Below are positions 52,930-63,880 of a stretch of 64,000 nucleotides of DNA, in pieces; position 1 is the stretch's first letter; each line of letters opens with the position of its first letter. The stretch lies in contig JASPKZ010007283.1 of the NCBI GenBank assembly GCA_030220185.1, positions 581,001 through 645,000 on the forward strand, written 5' to 3'. A program made the translations under genes and the position numbers. The notes under the pieces are model-generated. The model worked only from the letters and a program-made list of their open reading frames with translations. It had not been told where the DNA came from and searched no databases. The stretch is from Diploptera punctata (taxonomy: Eukaryota > Arthropoda > Insecta > Blattodea > Blaberidae).

Positions 52930-53275
52930 ACTGCAGAACCTAATAATAGGTCAACGTTACCTGGCTTAAAGAAATGGGGATCAGCGAGTTCTAAATTCTT
53001 AGGAATGTCCCATGAACTAACATCAATACTCGACTGTGGCAATGAACATGTGATTATATCTTGAACAGCACCATTAACATACATATTTGAATCATCTTGA
53101 CAATGTATTTGCAAATTGCAAGACTTAATAACGTTAGCAGCATTTGAGTTATTTAAACCTGACACCTTAAAATTTGTTCTATTAATGGCAAGTTCAATCT
53201 ATTAGCTAAATTAGCAGTCATGAATGACTTGTGTGAACCTGTGTCAAGAATGGCTCTGGCAGTTATTAATTTCTC
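52930..53275 (-). pseudogene. BEL/Pao aspartic protease
   Basis: Minus strand: RAILDTGSHKSFMTANLANR (53265-53205), where DTGS is the protease active-site motif. ADPHFFKPGNVDLLLG (52985-52945) is the second family motif. A frameshift near 53170 separates them. This domain would process the element's polyprotein. Confidence 0.8.
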
Positions 53276-53689
53276 AGTAGCACTTCTAATCTTAACTGAT
53301 GCAGTAGGCAAAATGGACTTAACGTTTGAGGCGTTCCGTGATTGTAATGAGATAAAGTTTTTATTCTCATTATTAGAATTAGAATTGGTATATTTATCAA
53401 TATGTAAAATTACATGAAGGAAACCATGACCCTTTTCACATCTTTATTTACAATCATTTACTCTGTAAGTATTTGCCTCGGCATATCCAAAACATAAATG
53501 ATTTGACTTGAACAATTCTTTTTTCTCTTCAACATTCAAATGTTGGAATTTATAACAACTCAGTATATGTTTAAGTATAGTTCAGTACAAACAATTTTCA
53601 ATTGAAGTTGAAAATGATATACTATGTCTTTGAATATTCATTGCCTGCATTGCTCAATGTCAAAAAATTGATCATAACATATCAATTCA

Positions 53690-53993
53690 CGGTAATTGTG
53701 CTCGAGGGCAGGTCTTTCACTGCAATCATAGCATTTTCATGCTATGCTTTGCAGCTTTATTAGGAAATTATAGGTGTGGTAGCTTCCTGTTGCTTTCCAC
53801 ACCGGTGAAGGATGATGATGATGATGATAGTTGGATGATTTTCGGGGACCGTTGGGCCCTAAGCTTCCTGACATTTGTGTTACAGGTGAGGAAAACCCCC
53901 GAAACTGTCTCACCCAGGAACCTGTCTCGACCGGGAATCGGACCCGGGCCCACTGCGTAACAAGGCAGCACGATACCTCGTGACCACAGTGGT
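53690..53993 (-). mobile_element. SINE-A copy 3
   Basis: Minus orientation, matches 8591-8913 (GGCAGGTCTTTCACTGCAAT, TGTTACAGGTGAGGAAAACC). tRNA-like head at 53925-53990 with inverse B box GGGAATCGGACCCGGG. The CCAT tail is lost at the left; a (TA)n run follows at 53994-54018. Confidence 0.85.
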
Positions 53994-54018
53994 ATATATA
54001 TATATATATATATATATA
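53993..54018. repeat. (TA)n microsatellite
   Basis: About 12 TA units directly after SINE-A. Confidence 0.95.
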
Positions 54019-56390
54019 GTAAAACTTGCTCAAAGCGGAATCGCTTGGGACCAACATTTTTCCACATTGGACAAAATTCCGCATTATAAAAAACTAAAAC
54101 GTATTAATAGTCTTAGAATATAGAGTACCGTATGTGTCTTTTATGTACTTTGGATTAATTGTAGTTCCGCTGCCGTTGAAAATTGAAATATAGTATGTAT
54201 GAGCGACTTCGACGGTACCGCGCGAAAAAAAAAAAAAATTCGTCAGCGTTAAAAACGTCTCTTAGGCGCGTATCCTGAAATTCAAATATGCGGTTTCGGT
54301 TCTCACTCACTAACTACACTTTCGTCAACATTCTTTGATTCCCCGCAAATTTCATTCCACACTACATTGTGCCGTCTTTTAAAACTGTCCAGCCAACCTG
54401 ATAATTCCTTGAAATCGTTATTCCCTTAGGGATTTAACAAGAGCTAGAGCTTGACTTTGGAGCATCGCATCGGTTCGGAAATGTTTGGATATTTATTTTC
54501 AATCACTTTCACCTTTTCGCTTAATGATAATGATACATACGTTTCAGCTACCTTTATTCCGTAAATTCAGAACTCTACCTGCGAAAGATCGGTCTCAGAA
54601 CTTAACTAATTTAAGATTTTACAGCGCAATTGTTATTTGCAAGACATGTATCTGTGTTTCGCATATTGGGTGTGCAATGAGGCGGAAACTATACAGGTAG
54701 AATTTATACAGTAAAAGCTCCTTATTCGCAGGAGATATGTCCCGCAAATATGTCACGAATACAGAAACCGCGAATATAGAATGGTATTTTGTATGGGTAT
54801 ATGGGGGATACGTTCCAAGGATACAGAACAAAATGAAAATTAACATAAGTAATGCCACGAGTGATTTCCAATTTATCTAGAGAATTTGGAAATCAAGATT
54901 GGCATTTGTTAGGACTATTTGACGAATAAAATTAAGCTGTTTACTCACAAATAATTCTTCAACTATAGTTATTTTAAAATATTTATGTATTTAATGTAAG
55001 CGGCGATGTTTGAAAACAAATGAGAAACGATTGGTATGCTTCATTTGCTTCTTTTGTTTATCACTGCAACCAGATCATAATATTATTTATTGCCAAAGGA
55101 TCGCAATGTTGTAGGAATGCACCCTAGTGGAGAAATTGATAACCATCGTTATAGGTATTAATTAATTTGGTGCTGTTTGATGTAAATATGTCAATTATAT
55201 TTTTCTGCAACCTCATTTCCTGGAAAATAATTCGTTTATGAAAATGCAAACAGTGGTTTCTTTTTTTTTTTGTGGTATATTATATAATCAATTGTTACAA
55301 GTGTTCTTACATTATCTATCGCATGCGCTTTATGCTGACATTCATGCACTATATACAATCTGATAGCCGTATTTCTTAGAGGGTCAGTCACTGCAAAATA
55401 ATGCTATGACCTATTCAGAATGTTAAAAAGGAGGTTCTTTCTTTATTATGATAAACTTTAGTTGGTAAATTTTAGGCGAAACACGACTGTGATTGGTTGT
55501 AAATAAAAAATCATTGAAATGTGATTGGCCATTGACTCCCATTTGGGCCACGAGTTAAATAGTCAAAATAATAGGCTATCAATTAGAGAGATTTTGAACA
55601 ATTTATATTAATTATTACTGTCAGGTTTCGGCAAGGATTTAAAGAACTTAGTAAGTTTTTCCTGTTTTGTCGCTTTTAAACGGTCTTTCAATTAAGGTTA
55701 ATATATTTAGCTGTGAATTCTGCGATATAATACCTTATTTTGTCTTCGGATTTCTTGATTCATTAACATTGTAACAGCGTGATAGGAGCAAACGACTCGC
55801 CAACGCGTATAAACGGTCAAGCATTTTTATTTTTACTTTAAGTGGCAACATTAATTTTTTTTCTCTTAGGTACTGATTATTTTTCTTTCTTCTTGCTGGA
55901 CATTATAAACTGGGAACAAAGCACAAGAGACACGTGTTATTCAATCAAAATTATTGCAACAAACAAGTTGAATATACCGATCGTGGCGATGGAGGCATTT
56001 ATAAAAGTACAGATCTGCATGTGAAATACGACAACAGCTTTTAACAATGAACTTTAGGGTCAGTGACAATTATGTTTGTTTTGTCTTGATATTTATTTGT
56101 CCATTTAGTTTGAATCACTATTTGTAAAAGCTGTCTTGGCACCTGCCTTCAGTAAAAAAAAAAAAACTGCTGATGATTTATAAATACCTTATATAACTTT
56201 CCGCTTTATAAAAGTCTTTAATGATTTATGTAGAAATATCCTTCCGTTTCCGCGTTGGACAGATTCCGTTTTATACAAAATAAATAAATAAATACACTAT
56301 TATTTTGCCGGGACCAATAAATTTGTTCACATTGGACAAATTTCCGCATTATTCACGTTCTGTATTAAACAACTCTTTCTGTATAGGCTA
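54018..56390. mobile_element. Tigger/pogo-like element ends with nested repeats
   Basis: AGTAAAACTTGCTCAAAGCG and GGACCAACATTTTTCCACAT at 54018-54070 look like Tigger-type termini (CAGTAAAAC, CGGAAT, TTGGACAAAATTCCGC). A related block, CACATTGGACAAATTTCCGC, lies at 56330-56350 near a CTTTCTGTATA end. A second terminus-like CAGTAAAAGCTCCTTATTCG is at 54711. No transposase was found. Copy 2 of R1 fills 54851-55575. Boundaries and nesting order are tentative. Confidence 0.45.
54851..55575 (+). repeat. Interspersed repeat R1, copy 2
   Basis: Inverse of 6216-6928 over the whole length. It begins GTAATGCCACGAGTGATTTC and ends CACGAGTTAAATAGTCAAAA. Two copies define the unit at about 715-725 bp. 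No coding. Confidence 0.75.
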
Positions 56391-56495
56391 TATGATTTGT
56401 ACCAATTAACCATAATACGTAATGTTTATATATTATCAGATCATAGCAACAAAACTTTTTTTCATTCTATACTTTTTTTTTTTTTTACTTTCCAA

Positions 56496-56565
56496 CAGGG
56501 CCCTACCGATGTACAGAATCGGAGGTCCGCGGTTTGATTCCCGGTTCAAACGTTAATTTTTCTTT
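56496..56565 (+). repeat. tRNA-module repeat, partial
   Basis: GCGGTTTGATTCCCGGTTCA has a B box. It is followed by AACGTTAATTTTTCTTTAAA, the shared tail motif. The 5' half of the tRNA body is poorly preserved. Confidence 0.5.
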
Positions 56566-56823
56566 AAAAAAGATTGTTCAGGAATGGAAAACCTTAATAT
56601 AAATATAACATTAAAACATGTCATAAAGCTTAACTATTCGTATTTGAGGGTGGTGATGGGTCGCGTCACAGTTTGTACGCATCCTCATTTCAGTTATAGG
56701 CAACACCGTGTCTCGGAAAAGAGTTCGCGCGAATAGGAATCGAAATTTTGTTTTTTTTGGGGAAAATTACCGCTAATTCGCAATCTGGCAAGAAAATTGA
56801 GTTGATTTAATTCAATTTTTTTT

Positions 56824-57112
56824 ATGCAGGAAACATTTCTTGTTATTTTTCTACTTCCGTTCTCCTACGCTCTCTTCTTCTCATTCCTTTTTCTCCTTAT
56901 ATTTCTTTATTCATCTATCTTCTACAATTTCTTGTTCTATTTCTCTTTCTTGTTATTATTCCTGTCTTTATTCTTATTCTCCTTCTTTTGCTATTTTCTC
57001 TTTTGCTCTTTTATTTTTCTCATTTCCTTCTTTTTTTCTCACTTTCCTATTATTCCCCCTTTACTTCTTATTTTTCTCTTCATTTCTTTTTTTTCTTCTC
57101 TTAGTGCGGTCA
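56824..57112. repeat. Polypyrimidine tract, about 290 nt
   Basis: Almost only C and T with scattered A (TTCTCC, CTTTTTTTCTC runs). Open in two frames because of composition, not coding. Could be the inverse of a purine-rich tail. Confidence 0.8.
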
Positions 57113-57114
57113 TA

Positions 57115-57490
57115 AGCTTTCCATAAGTCCATACCCTGATTTAATATAGTCTAATCATTTCCTGTTTAATTCACCTCCCTCTATTAATCTCTCATCTCAT
57201 TCTTGGCCCAACTGTAGATCGATTTCTCTCTGATTATCCTAAAATAAATTTCCAAGCTCCTCTTTCATTCCCATTCGTGCCACATGTCCTATCTATCGCA
57301 ATCTACAAGACTTAAGTGTTGTTATTAAATTTGATTTGCCACAAAATCATGCACTCACTATGTAGTTTTTCTTTCAACTGTGTCTTCGTCTCTCTTTGGT
57401 CCAAATATTTTCCAGAACATTTCATTCTCAAATACATGTAATATTTTATCTCATCTTAATGTAAAAGTCCACGTTATATAACTGGAAGTA
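57115..57490 (-). pseudogene. LINE 3' remnant, minus strand
   Basis: CCATTCGTGCCACATGTCCT and GCAATCTACAAGACTTAAGT are the inverse of the ORF2 end (RWAGHVAR). TCTCTTTGGTCCAAATATTT matches the inverse of 46270-46290 (KIFGPKRD). Stops throughout. Confidence 0.65.
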
Positions 57491-57589
57491 TAATCGTTTT
57501 ATATTATGACGTATCGTAACAACATCGTTTGAATTTCGCGGGTGACGACGGGAATAATGGTCTCGCATTGGTGGAAATAGATTCGTGAG

Positions 57590-58615
57590 TCGTTGATTAT
57601 AAGAAGGCCTTTGATAAAGTGTCTATTTTTTATAGACCAACATTATGGAACATATTATGTGAAAAAGGAATTCCACTACACTTGATAGCAGTAATTAAGA
57701 AAATGTATGAGAAAACAAAAATAAAAATAAATCAAAGGGAACCAGTACATATAACAGGAGGAGTCAGACAAGGTTGTCCACTATCAACCACGCTTTTTAA
57801 CATTTATTTCGACGACATGATAAGATCATGGAAGCAAATGACGACTGGGGGAATTAACTTAGGAAATATAGTAATAAAAAACAGTAGCCTTTGCAGATGA
57901 TCAGATTTTAATAGCAAAAACAGAGGACGAACTACAAAGAATGCTATATAAACTAAATGAAATATCAAAAAGATAAACATGGAAATATCCTCACAAAATT
58001 AAAAACAATGGCCTTCAAGGGCGCTCATCCAGTTTGGACAAAGATAATATTAGAAAATAAACCAATAGAACAAGTCGTAAGATATAACTACCTAGGTTGC
58101 GAAATTTCATACACAGCGGAAACAGATATAAATAACAAACTAAATAAGTTTAATTATATAACAGGAACACTAAAAAGAACTTTGAAAAACAAAGCCAGGT
58201 AAGACTCTATAATGAAATTATACAAGACAACGGCAGTTCCTATTATTACTTATGGATCTGAAACATGGACAGTGACAACACAACAATCGGCCGGAATACA
58301 AGCTGCTGAAATGAGATTCCTCAGACCAATAACGGGATATCAAAGAACAGACAAAAACATAACACAGAAATAAGACAACAACTAAAAGTAGAGGAATTAA
58401 ACACAACAGTAGAGAAATACAGAACAAACTGGAAAGAACACTTGGCAAGGATGACTGAGAATAGAATACCAAAGGCAGCGTACAACTATTCACCACGAGG
58501 AAGAAGAAGTTTGGGAAGACCAAGGAAAAGATGGAAAGAGTAGCAATTTGGAGCCGGAACAGGCTAGTAAATAAGCCTAAACCGTGAAGAAGAAGAAGAA
58601 GAAGAAGAAGAAGAG
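57590..58615 (+). pseudogene. LINE ORF2 fragment: reverse transcriptase to 3' tail
   Basis: DYKKAFDKVSIFYRPTLWNI (57595), EKGIPLHLIAVIKKMYEKTK, GGVRQGCPLSTTLFNIYFDD (57750-57820) and, after a frameshift, FADDQILIAKTEDELQRMLY (57890-57950). QGCPLSTTLFN and F-ADD are LINE RT motifs, with the ADD active site intact. Then NYLGCEISYTAETDINNKLN (58090), YGSETWTVTTQQ (58250) and a RPRKRWKE end before a (GAA)n tail. At least four frame breaks. The longest LINE copy here. Confidence 0.85.
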
Positions 58616-58900
58616 TTGTTGACTCGCGAGTCGAAAGACCCGCGCAGAAAGATCGATGCTTCTACACTTCCACGCCGGAAAATTCTCTAGCCTCTACCGT
58701 TTATGTCAGGAAGGTTCGAAGCCAGAAGCGTTCATACGAGAAAATCTGGTTTGCGAGCCAAAAAATTTCCTTCTCTGGTCTATATAAACAGTTGCTAGGA
58801 TTGAGAGTTAGTTAGTTGTGAGTTGACAGCGATGCAGTGGACTGTGACCGGAAAAAATTGTGACAAATGAACGCGTTAGATACTGATAGATATACTTTAA
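58616..58900 (+). promoter_or_regulatory. Heat-shock-type promoter-like segment
   Basis: An array of GAA/TTC pentamers at 58710-58733 (GAAGGTTCGAAGCCAGAAGC then GTTC) plus GGAAAATTCTC at 58677 form heat shock elements. TATATAA at 58781-58787 and an initiator-like AGAGTTAGTTAG at about 58805 lie 25-30 nt apart. The first ATG (58832) opens only 12 codons. GC is higher than the surroundings. No downstream gene is recognised, so this is either a promoter fragment or the start of a gene with a non-coding first exon. Confidence 0.5.
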
Positions 58901-59224
58901 AGCGAAATCAATTATTACAGCAATATGTGAGTCAAATGTCATCGAGAATTCATAGAATTAAAATAAAGTTATTGTAGAGTTTTATGTTTATTTGTTACGA
59001 GAAATACAACGTGAAAATGACCCCCCCCCCGCACAATATACTTTTGGTTTAACATTTTTTTGTAGAAGTTGATGACAAATTTGCTTTAATGCAGAATTAT
59101 ATAGGTTCTCAGAGTTGAACTTATGTTCAATTTATTTCTGCACATCATTTCTGACTGTGATTGCTCCTAGGTATTTACATTTAGGTACGTATTATTTTGT
59201 TTAAATGTTATGCGTTTCTTGTAG

Positions 59225-59425
59225 TTAAACAGAGAAAAGGCGTCGAGTAGGAAGGGCAAGAATATTGAACCTGGAGAATAACATTAAACTTCACTTGAGA
59301 GGGGTGAATTATGTAGGGAATTAGTTGAAAGCATTAGCTCCTTATCCCTAGTGACATCTAGAGAGCTTAAGTACGCGCGGTTATGAACCTCTGGGTTCGA
59401 TAGAGCCAGTGTGATAGTTATCTAG
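59225..59425 (+). pseudogene. LINE ORF2 3' end remnant
   Basis: GAAAAGGCGTCGAGTAGGAA (KRRRVGRA), GGAGAATAACATTAAACTTC (ENNIKLH) and GAACCTCTGGGTTCGATAGA match the end of the copy at 46480-46625. Short and frameshifted. Confidence 0.7.
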
Positions 59426-59492
59426 CCTCATTAGCAGAATTATTTTCTAATGCAATCGACATTTGGAGAAATACTTACTCTTTATTAAACAT

Positions 59493-59802
59493 AGTCTACC
59501 GCTGTGATCTCGAGGTAGCGTGCTGCCTTGTCACGCAGCGGGCCCGGGTTCAATTTCCGGTCGGGGCAGTTTTTCTGGGTGAGGTTTTTATCGGGGTTTT
59601 TCCTCGCCTGTAAGACAAATGTCAGGAACACTTTAAGGCCCAAACGTCCCCGAAATCACATGGCCATCATCATTATCATCATCATCCTTCACCGGTGTGG
59701 AAAGCAACGGGAAGCTACCACACCTACAATTCCCTAGCAAAGCTTCAAGCATGATTGCAGTGAAGGACCTGCCCTCGGGCAGAATTACTATGGATGGATG
59801 GA
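59493..59802 (+). mobile_element. SINE-A copy 4
   Basis: tRNA-like head CTGTGATCTCGAGGTAGCGT, B box GGGTTCAATTTCC, the shared body, and a TATGGATGGATGG tail. TTATTAAACAT (59482-59492) and TTATTACACAT (59803-59813) are the target duplication with one change. The closest copy to 13668. Confidence 0.9.
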
Positions 59803-60221
59803 TTATTACACATGCGATTTTAGAGAATTTTTACTTTAGACGTTTTATTTTATATCACATTAATTTACTTCAAGAATATCTCTCACGTCAGTTTGTCTGC
59901 AACCGCAGAACGCTAGTGTTTTTTTTTTCTTCTAACTTGAATACGTTATCACCGTCTCTATAGTTACAGTCACGTCAATCAGGTTGCGGCAGGTCAGATG
60001 TTGTGAGGTCAGAGGCCAATCCCTCAGGCGGTAGTCAGTTTTCAGAACATATTTAGTGATGATCAGGCGTACCAACTTGTTTCTGTTAACCCCACAGGAA
60101 GGCCAACGCTTCCTACGTGATCAATTTACTTGTATTGAGTTACTAACTTTGTATTGCCAGAATCAGATTCCCAGCCAGCCTTTTTACATTCTACACATAC
60201 ATAAATTTATTTTGTTTCGTA

Positions 60222-60222
60222 T

Positions 60223-60321
<99 letters not shown>

Positions 60322-60345
60322 GTAATAATAATAATAATAATACAA
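60222..60345. repeat. (TAA)n microsatellite
   Basis: About 40 TAA units with one AGT interruption. A second cluster of TAA/TAG triplets follows at 60390-60442. Its minus-strand translation is polyleucine and is not a gene. Confidence 0.95.
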
Positions 60346-60444
60346 ATATTATATTATATCGGCGCGGCCATGGTTCGATAAAGCCAGTTTTAATAATAAT
60401 AATAATCATAATAGTAGTAGTAGTAATAATAATAATAATAATAG

Positions 60445-61515
60445 ACTAATAACTAACTCACTGGTACTATTAAACCCATAGGTTCATGGCTGCGCGTACA
60501 TAAACTCTCCATATATCCCTACCCGAGAAATTGTTTTCCAATCATCCCTGTATAATCTACTTCCCTCAAATCATGGTTAGTATTATTCTACCACCTTATT
60601 CTTGGCCTGCCTATTGAGATCTTTACTCTGGTTTCTCTTACAAGTAGAGCTCATGCCCCTATTTCATACCCCATTCGTGCCACATGTCCTGCCCATCGCA
60701 GTCTACGAGACTAAACAATTCATACTATGTTTGGTTTCCTATAAGGATTATGTTGCTCACTGATAAATAATCGTCTGTCTGTTCACCAAAAATTTTCCTA
60801 AGAACTTTATTCGCAAATACTCGTAATATTTTTCCTCTCTTAACGTAAGAGCCCATATTTCGAATCCATATAATATAACTGGAAAATAACAGTTTTGGTA
60901 TATTTTCAGTTTAATGTTTTTTTAAAGAAGTTGGGACGACAAGAGTCTCTGTTGATTAATAATAGCATGCATTTCCAGAATTGAGTCTATGTTTAATTTA
61001 TTTGTGTACTCTTTCTTGTTTGTAATTATTGTTCCAATATATTTTAATTGAGCTATTTCTTCGGAAGTTCCCTCATTTGTCATTTACTGTCCATTGATAT
61101 TTACTTCTAGTCCCAGTTTCTTAGTGTACGTTAATAGAGTGTCTGTTGACCCTTAGTACCTCCTAGCTATCACCTAAGACTACATCATCAATTCGTCAGC
61201 ATAAACTAACAACTTATTAACACAATTGGGTTGTAAGCTTTCTTCAGTCTCTTAAGAATTGATGGCATGTTCTAGTGCAAAATAGAATAGTAGAATAGAT
61301 AGTAAATTTCCTTACTTTAATCCATTGTGAATTAAAAAAATATCTGAAAATTCTTTGCCTAAACTCACCATACTGCTTATGCCATTTAGACACATTCGAA
61401 TAAGAATAATTAGCTTTTTAGGAATTCCGAATTCCAGCTGAGTACTATGTATCTTCTCCCTCTTAACTGAGTCATATACCTTTTTGAGGTCGACATATAA
61501 TTTATACACAGTGTC
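60445..61515 (-). pseudogene. LINE ORF2 fragment, minus strand
   Basis: Minus strand: LYVDLKKVYDSVKREKIHST and LEFGIPKKLIILIRMCLNGI (61510-61380) are the LINE RT A-region. VYADELMM (61210-61180) is the altered F/Y-ADD box. The C-terminus lies at 60900-60460, with CCCATCGCAGTCTACGAGAC the inverse of the RWAGHVAR region, and the TAACTCACTGGTACTATTAA end. Frames are broken. Confidence 0.75.
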
Positions 61516-61667
61516 ATTTTATTTCCTTCCTATTCCTTTTCTAAAATTTGTTTTATACTAAAAATGCGATCTATTGTAGACCTATTTTTTTTTCTTTTTT
61601 CTGTTGTTCCTTCTTGTCTTACCTTTTTGTTAACTTTCTTTATTCTCACATATAGACAGAAGGACAG

Positions 61668-61687
61668 GACACACACACACACACACC
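61668..61687. repeat. (AC)n microsatellite
   Basis: About ten AC units. Confidence 0.95.
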
Positions 61688-61704
61688 CAGATCCAAAGTG
61701 GAGA

Positions 61705-61895
61705 TTTAAAATCTTCTACCCCGCCGGGAATCGAACCCGGGTCGCCAGAGTGGCAGGTAGGGATTCTACCGACTACGCCACGGCGACAGACTTTTAATAA
61801 AGATTTAAAATAATGCTTGAATTGTGACTTGAACCCTGGATCTCTGATTCTGTACATCAGTACAATACCAATTACACCATCTGAACACCAGTTCT
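61705..61895 (-). repeat. Two adjacent tRNA-like modules, minus strand
   Basis: First: CGGGAATCGAACCCGGGTCG (inverse B box) to CTACGCCACGGCGACAG (61725-61787). Second: GACTTGAACCCTGGATCTCT to ATTACACCATCTGAACACC (61830-61890). Each has B-box and A-box inverses in tRNA-like spacing. Related in layout to the other tRNA-module repeats but without the GAAGAGAAAAATT bracket. Confidence 0.55.
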
Positions 61896-62020
61896 AAACC
61901 CAGATTGATGATCGCCTATTACTACGTCAATATAGGGAGTAAGTCTGGATACTAATATATTTGTTAGAAATGTGTACGAACTTTGAAAGTCTGAGATGTC
62001 CCTCCATTTGTTGCATAACA

Positions 62021-62069
62021 ATAATACTACTATTATTACTACTACTACTACTACTACTACTACTACAAG

Positions 62070-62128
<59 letters not shown>

Positions 62129-62148
62129 ATAATAATAATAATAATAAT
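62021..62148. repeat. (ACT)n / (AAT)n microsatellite
   Basis: About 30 ACT triplets with one AAGT break at 62066-62070, ending in TAA triplets. Translations in several frames give homopolymers and are artefacts. Confidence 0.95.
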
Positions 62149-62339
62149 ATATTTGAACTCACGTAGTTGAAGTATTCCACACAACCAGTGTAAAACATTA
62201 AACACAGAAAAAAATACAAAAGATCATACCATATACAATAAATTATAGCTAAGTAAATATTTATGCAATTTAAATTAAAATTATGATGGGCCAAGTCAAT
62301 ATTGTTATAGAAGCAAAGATCAGAAACCATGAATCAATC

Positions 62340-62712
62340 CAGTTTAATGACCAATTAAAAAATAAAAAATAAAGGAAGCTTATGTCCGGCAGTCCCTAAT
62401 TTCTTGTGGTAAGCAGTTAGCACTAGATACAGTATAGGAATTAGAATAGCGGGAGGTGCTGTGTCAAGTAGGAGGTTCTGGAAGCGAGAGGATAAGTAGC
62501 TTGGTGTAGATGTATGTTTAATTTTGAATAGCAAAATAGATTGCATTTTTCTACGATCATGGAGCTGAAACCAATACAGTTCATGGAAGTGTGAAGGAAT
62601 ATGAGCTTATTTACTAATATTCATTTTATACATCTGATACACATGCGCCAAGTTCAATGTTACTGTTTGTAAATAAGAATGTCACAATAATCAAAATGCG
62701 ACACTAGAATTA
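62340..62712 (-). pseudogene. LINE ORF2 C-terminal end (outer copy)
   Basis: Minus strand: ILLFKIKHTSTPSYLSSRFQ, then a region ending TAYHKKLGTAGHKLP. The pattern PSYLxxRF...R....AGxxLWNxLP is the usual end of I/Jockey-type LINE ORF2. Probably continuous with the RT piece at 63590-63880 before the insertion between them. Confidence 0.65.
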
Positions 62713-63061
62713 TTTTGAGATCAGTCGGAAGAGCATTTCTGGATCTATTTAAACAATGCATTATTTATAACGCATTTATTTAGTAGTAATAGGACTTTAT
62801 TAGACAAAAGTAAGATATTTACAATATTATTTACAAATATTGGTCGCACGGGCAGTAAGCGTACGTGCTGTTGACAGTCCGTTACAATAAAGTAATAATT
62901 GGTAATATTATAAAAAGAAACAAAAGAAAACAATAACATTACAATTACATAAAGAAAACACAATAATATTACAATTACACAATAATACAATAGCATTATA
63001 CACTAATTAAGTTATGTATAATTATTAAGAATGAATGGTATTGCATTTTTATAACATATAT

Positions 63062-63535
63062 TTATTCATGAGTGAGTGTTGTTTTTATTTTCCGCGTTTT
63101 GCCCAGAAATTTACCCAAGTTTATCCAATTTTCTGGATTTACCAATAACTCGTAGCATGCCAATCTTTCCCGATTTGAATTTAGAAATCTTTCCGGTAAT
63201 AATTGACGTCTCCAATATTCTAAATCATCACATTTTCCTAATATATGTGTCTCATCTTCAAAGTTCCCGCACATTGGACATATTCGCATATCGTGATCGT
63301 CGCTGATTTTTAGAAATTTCCATGCCCCTAACCCTGATCTCTCTTTAAATCCTAGGTTGAGTATATAAGATTCTTTTCCCCAAACTTGTTTTAGCTCTCT
63401 TTGTACACACAGTGAGTGTTTTCCTGTACATTCGGCGAAAATATCTTGTTGGTTTATATCTAAGTACCTCCTCCTTATTTTACTACACACGTTCTTGCGA
63501 TTTTCAGTTCCTTTTTTCCATAAACATATGCTTTA
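63062..63535 (-). pseudogene. LINE ORF2 C-terminal end with zinc-binding motif (inner copy)
   Basis: Minus strand, open 63490-63062: LCVQRELKQVWGKESYILNL, GLGAWKFLKISDDHDMRICP, MCGNFEDETHILGKCDDLEY and NSNRERLACYELLVNPENWI. CPMCG...H.L..C is the Cys/His knuckle at the end of several LINE ORF2 proteins. It sits inside the outer LINE. An open frame of 142 codons suggests it is fairly recent. Confidence 0.7.
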
Positions 63536-63589
63536 TTTAGAAATTTCAACTAGAATTGGTGTGAAGATAGAAACCAAAATTTTTAACAA

Positions 63590-63880
63590 ATGATGAATTG
63601 GTTTTTTATTTAGCATAATGACCGGCAGATTGATATTGTTAATGGTTATGCAATTGTCTTGATTATCGCTTCGGTTTTCTCTAGATTGAGTCTAATTCCG
63701 GCGTGCTTACACCACTGTGATATTTGTATAAGATCAGAGTTAAGTCTGTCGATGTTTTCCTTCATTTCGACCAGGTTTGAAGTTAAAGTGAATTTAGATA
63801 TCGTCAGTATAGTGACATGTACAGCGAGTATAGCACTGTCTTGAGGCACATCTGACCTCATGAATCACCAGGATGAGGTA
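63590..63880 (-). pseudogene. LINE reverse transcriptase fragment (outer copy)
   Basis: Minus strand: MRSDVPQDSAILAV (a worn GVPQGSVLGP box), then NIDRLNSDLIQISQWCKHAG and IRLNLEKTEAIIKTIA. The L...IxxWxxxxGLxLNxxKTE block follows the active site in I/Jockey-like RTs. The YADD box between them is deleted. It resumes at 62712 after the inner insertion. Confidence 0.7.

Larger units (their letters stand above)
50474..53560 (-). mobile_element. BEL/Pao LTR retrotransposon, minus strand, decayed
   Basis: Reads right to left: a zinc-knuckle-like segment at about 53500-53430, aspartic protease about 53270-52930, RT about 52190-50990 with gaps, then integrase end 50895-50474. Most of RNase H and the integrase core are deleted between about 51000 and 50900. 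No LTR pair was recognised. A tRNA-module element interrupts it at 52186-52926. Described only; frames are multiply broken. Confidence 0.8.

Noticed and set aside
56824..57126. Phenylalanine/leucine-rich membrane-like protein
   Set aside because: The frame is open in two registers because the tract is almost all pyrimidine; no family motif.
60191..60409. Polyleucine open frame
   Set aside because: Pure translation of the (TAA)n microsatellite.
61927..62330. Polyserine / polyvaline open frames
   Set aside because: Translations of the (ACT)n microsatellite in different frames; no other coding signal.
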